Made by a program: the position numbers and the translations under genes
Notes under the pieces: model-generated
Databases searched by the model: none
Told to the model about the DNA's origin: nothing
Seen by the model: the letters and a program-made list of their open reading frames with translations, nothing else
Source of the DNA: Streptomyces sp. CBMA123
Lineage (GTDB): Bacteria > Actinomycetota > Actinomycetes > Streptomycetales > Streptomycetaceae
Direction of reading: 5' to 3'
Assembly: GCF_014596465.1 (NCBI RefSeq)
Contig: NZ_MECK01000621.1
Span: 1-64,000 of the forward strand
Length of the DNA: 64,000 nt
Shown here: positions 61,578 to 64,000 of the stretch, piece by piece
Position numbering within the stretch: position 1 is the stretch's first letter
Layout: each line of letters opens with the position of its first letter

Positions 61578-62690
61578 TCAGCCCTGACCGGGCGCCGGTG
61601 GTGCCGGTGGTGCCGGTGGTGTCGAGGGGGACCAGCCGAGGGCGGGGCCGAGGCGGGTGGCGAGGTCGGTGAGGATCTGTACGTAGTCCTCGTGGCCGAA
61701 GGTGAACGGCAGCGCGAAGGCGACTTCGTCGACCTCGCGGTAGCCGGCGTGGGCGTGCAGCCGTTCGGCGAGTTCCTCGGAGTCGCCGACCAGGTCGGGG
61801 GCGAAGAGCAGTCGGGCCGGGCCCTGCGGGGCGAGGGTGCGCGGGGTGCGGGCGAGGGCGTACGCCCGGTACTTGGCGCGCTGCTCGGGGGTGGCGCTGT
61901 CGGTGGGGATGACCACCAGGCCCTGGGAGACCCTGGCGTGCTCGCCGTCGGGGTGGTGGGCGCGGAAGGCGCGGATCTGTCCGGCCTGGATGTCGGCGAA
62001 GTGCGCTTCGGCGTCGTCGGGTTCGCGGCCGGAGGGTCCGCGGCCGGAGGGTTCGGGACCGGAGGGTTCGGGTTTGGCCACGTTGCTGGTCAGCAGGTTG
62101 AGCCCCTGCTCGCCCGCCCAGCAGGCCGAGCGCAGGCTGGCGGCGCCGTACCAGAGCCGGTCGGCGAGGCCGGGGGAGTGCGGCTGGACGCGGCGCGAGT
62201 ACACCTCGATGCCCTCGGTGCCCGCGAAGTCGGAGGCGTCCTCGCCGCGCACCAGGGCGAGGAAGCGCTCGGCGCGGGCGGGGCTGAAGTCCTCCTGTGC
62301 GCCGGTGTCGGGGTAGAGCGCGCCGCGCACGTGCTCGTAGTGGATGGGCGGGCCGACGCTGAAGCCGGGGTTGAGCCGGCCGCCGGAGAGGACGTCGACG
62401 GTGGCGAGGTCCTCGGCGAGCCGCAGCGGGTTCTCCCAGCCGAGCGGCGTGACGGCGGTGCCGAGCTGGATGCGGCGGGTGCGCTGGGTGGCGGCGGCGA
62501 GGACGGCGACGGGGGAGGAGATCCCGTACTGGAGGTGGCGGTGGCGCAGCCAGGCGCTGTCGAAGCCGAGCTGCTCGCCGAGGGTGATCAGGTCGAGGGT
62601 GGATTCGTGGCCCCGGCGCGGGTCGGCCTCGTCGAAGAGTCCGATGGTGAGGAAGCCGAGTTTCCGCAGCGGGCGTGGGGAGGTCGGCAT
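61578..62690 (-). CDS. LLM-class flavin-dependent oxidoreductase
   Basis: A 370-residue luciferase-like monooxygenase. ATG at 62690 with a GGAG site upstream. GFLTIGLFDEADPRRGHEST, FDSAWLRHRHLQYGISSP, TAVTPLGWENPLRLAEDLATVDVLSGGR and GFSVGPP are the family core. It uses reduced flavin from a separate reductase. The linker PEPSGPEPSGRGPSGREP is another short-repeat insertion. Substrate unknown. Confidence 0.88.
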   Translation of the reverse strand: MPTSPRPLRKLGFLTIGLFDEADPRRGHESTLDLITLGEQLGFDSAWLRHRHLQYGISSPVAVLAAATQRTRRIQLGTAVTPLGWENPLRLAEDLATVDVLSGGRLNPGFSVGPPIHYEHVRGALYPDTGAQEDFSPARAERFLALVRGEDASDFAGTEGIEVYSRRVQPHSPGLADRLWYGAASLRSACWAGEQGLNLLTSNVAKPEPSGPEPSGRGPSGREPDDAEAHFADIQAGQIRAFRAHHPDGEHARVSQGLVVIPTDSATPEQRAKYRAYALARTPRTLAPQGPARLLFAPDLVGDSEELAERLHAHAGYREVDEVAFALPFTFGHEDYVQILTDLATRLGPALGWSPSTPPAPPAPPAPGQG

Positions 62691-62813
62691 GGTGGCGGCT
62701 CCGCGTGGGCTCTTGCGGCCCCGGGGAGGGCCGGACGGGTGGTGCTCGTCGACCGTATGCAGGCCGCCCGCGGCGCCACAAGATCGGCGTGCGATCCGGA
62801 CAACGGGCCGCAA

Positions 62814-62918
62814 CACGGCGCAACAGACGGAAACCCAACACACGGAAACGCCACGGGCGGAAACGCAACAGACGGACCCGCCACGGGCGGAAACGCGGAA
62901 AGCGGAGACGCGACGCCG
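62814..62918. repeat. 15-bp tandem repeat, about 7 copies
   Basis: Units such as GGAAACGCCACGGGC and GGAAACGCAACAGAC from 62829 onward, in the gap between the LLM gene and the SCO5389-like gene. The first unit is diverged. They are non-coding here as far as I can see. Confidence 0.8.
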
Positions 62919-62930
62919 GGAACGCCGCCC

Positions 62931-62963
62931 GGCGGGCCCCGCCCTCCTCGGGCGGGGCCCGCC
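62931..62963 (-). terminator. Strong hairpin terminator
   Basis: A 14-bp perfect stem (GGCGGGCCCCGCCC at 62931-62944, complement 62950-62963) with a 5-nt loop, 27 nt after the stop of the 62991-63380 gene. Confidence 0.85.
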
Positions 62964-62990
62964 GGGGCCGCCTGCGGAACCGGACGGGGA

Positions 62991-63380
62991 TCAGCAGCTG
63001 CGTAGCTCCGGGCTCTGGTTGCGGATCTGGTTGTGCAGCGAGGTGAACTCCCGGTACGCCTCGCTGTCGTCCGATCCGGGGCGGAAGGCGCCGACGCGGT
63101 GGCAGTTGACGAAGGCGAGCTTGACGCCGAAGTGGTCCTCCAGGCTGCCGCGGATGGCGTTGCTGGCGAGCGCGCGCAGCAGCTGGGCGCGCTGCTCGTC
63201 GCTGGGCGTGGTGTTGTCGGTGGTGAACTCGTCGTCGGTGGCGGCGAGTTCGGTGCTGAGTCCGGCGACGACCTGGTAGGCGTACGGGAGCGAGGTGCGG
63301 ACGGTGTCGAGGAAGTCGGCCTGGTCCACGCGGCCGGCGCGGGCCTGGTCGAGCAGGGCGGGGGAGACGTCGAGCGACAT
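62991..63380 (-). CDS. SCO5389-like conserved actinobacterial protein
   Basis: A 129-residue protein from the ATG at 63380. It resembles the conserved streptomycete family of about 130 residues with the pattern MSLDVSPALL, TSLPYAYQVV, LRALASNAIRGSLEDHFGVKLAFVNCHRV and the ending NQSPELR-C. The family name is from memory. Function unknown. It is preceded by a zinc-box-like site and followed by a strong terminator, so it is probably monocistronic. Confidence 0.75.
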   Translation of the reverse strand: MSLDVSPALLDQARAGRVDQADFLDTVRTSLPYAYQVVAGLSTELAATDDEFTTDNTTPSDEQRAQLLRALASNAIRGSLEDHFGVKLAFVNCHRVGAFRPGSDDSEAYREFTSLHNQIRNQSPELRSC

Positions 63381-63436
63381 GGAGGTCCTCTTTCGCGGGC
63401 GCGCGCTGGGCGCGGACGGGGAATGGTTAACGAAGA

Positions 63437-63451
63437 TGAAAACCATTTGCG
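63437..63451 (-). promoter_or_regulatory. Zur-like box candidate
   Basis: Minus strand CGCAAATGGTTTTCA. By my memory of the actinobacterial zinc-box pattern (TGANAATGRTTNTCA) it matches 13 of 15 positions. It is about 60 bp before the SCO5389-like gene. An AATGGTT/AACCATT inverted repeat (63422-63447) overlaps it. Confidence 0.4.
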
Positions 63452-63484
63452 TAAAAGGACTGTCCTGGACGCCCCGACGCCCTG

Positions 63485-64000
63485 TCAAGTACCGCCCCCC
63501 GAAGGGCTGACCGGCGCCGCCTCCGGCGGTCGTCGCACCTTGATGACGAACACCGCGATCAGCACCGCCAGCGACGCGAACACCAGCCCCATCTGGAAGG
63601 CCGTCGCGATCCCGTGCACCAGCACCTCCGAGGAGTACGGCGCCGGCAGCTGCCCGCTCGCCCGGAACGCGACCGCCTGCTGCGGGGTCGCCTGCCGCAG
63701 GAACGCTCCGACCTGCTGCCGGGCCTCGTTGCGGCTCGCCGTGCCGTACACCGTGACCAGGATCGACAGGCCGAGCGAACCGCCCACCTGCTGCGTGGTG
63801 TTGAGCATGCCGGTGGCCGCGCCGGTCTCGTGCGGGGCCACGTGCGAGACGGCGGTGAGCATCACCGGCACGAAGATCGAGCCCATCCCGAAGCCGAACA
63901 GCAGCGTCGGCCCGAGGACGCCGCCCGCGTAGGTGCTGTGGATGTCGACCCTGGTCGCCCAGAACACCCCGGCGAGCACCAGCGCCGAGCCGGTCACCAG
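63485..64000 (-). CDS. DHA2-type MFS transporter, C-terminal part (truncated by window edge)
   Basis: About 170 residues of the C-terminal half of a 14-helix drug-proton antiporter (EmrB/QacA type). FGMGSIFVPVMLTAVSHVAPHETGAATGMLNTTQQVGGSLGLSI is the conserved motif region, and the last helix AVLIAVFVIKV precedes a Pro-rich tail. The N-terminal part lies beyond base 64000. Confidence 0.85.
   Translation of the reverse strand: MVTGSALVLAGVFWATRVDIHSTYAGGVLGPTLLFGFGMGSIFVPVMLTAVSHVAPHETGAATGMLNTTQQVGGSLGLSILVTVYGTASRNEARQQVGAFLRQATPQQAVAFRASGQLPAPYSSEVLVHGIATAFQMGLVFASLAVLIAVFVIKVRRPPEAAPVSPSGGGT

Noticed and set aside
62814..62918. CRISPR array
   Set aside because: 15-bp contiguous repeats without spacers and no cas genes.

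Overview
The window is very GC-rich, with dense genes, many GTG starts and 4-bp ATGA/GTGA stop/start overlaps. Secreted lectin-domain hydrolases, a sugar ABC system without its own ATPase, LacI/TetR/MmyB-type regulators and an SCO5389-like protein all point to a Streptomyces- or Kitasatospora-like actinomycete. This taxonomic reading is inference. I saw no rRNA, tRNA, CRISPR array or insertion sequence.

Layout. 1-1658: end of a MurG-like glycosyltransferase and a LegB-like NDP-sugar 4,6-dehydratase. 1757-4318: secreted M9 collagenase (minus). 4753-24062: a candidate natural-product cluster. 24111-24869: an EEP-family phosphoesterase. 25375-27930: a second, paralogous collagenase (plus). 28177-36556: a YVTN/IPT propeller protein, a very large tectonin/jacalin-type protein and a ricin-lectin secreted protein. 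36723-44478: a carbohydrate uptake locus (DUF5107, two permeases, binding lipoprotein, LacI regulator, a decayed GH95 fucosidase and an SDR). 44501-47250: hypothetical genes mixed with gene remnants. 47370-50818: LacI regulator plus secreted glycosidase. 51431-55811: small secreted and hypothetical proteins, an orphan ATP-grasp enzyme and an O-methyltransferase. 55930-64000: SDR/MmyB-type regulator pair, gamma-glutamyltransferase-like enzyme, SDR/TetR pair with two operators, LLM flavin enzyme, SCO5389-like protein and the end of a DHA2-type exporter.

The cluster is the main result. A plus-strand operon carries hmaS-hmo-hpgT, the complete set that makes 4-hydroxyphenylglycine from hydroxyphenylpyruvate. 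Upstream of it lie a stand-alone NRPS adenylation-thiolation protein, a condensation-like protein with degenerate catalytic motifs, and a PhyH-type Fe/2-oxoglutarate oxygenase. A divergent arm holds an ATP-grasp ligase and an argininosuccinate-synthase-related PP-loop enzyme. A third arm is a tightly coupled minus-strand operon: two tandem dCTP-deaminase-like proteins whose catalytic residues are complementary (each lacks what the other keeps), a GT4 glycosyltransferase, a HIT protein, an MFS exporter, a methyltransferase and a second ATP-grasp ligase. A ROK sugar kinase sits between the arms. I infer a hydroxyphenylglycine-containing, ligase-assembled and possibly nucleotide- or sugar-linked small peptide. 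No characterised pathway that I know combines these parts, and the product cannot be read from sequence alone.

Recurrent themes are 15-bp and 30-bp tandem repeats encoding low-complexity N-termini, clear palindromic operators beside regulators, strong perfect hairpin terminators, and several pseudogenes.
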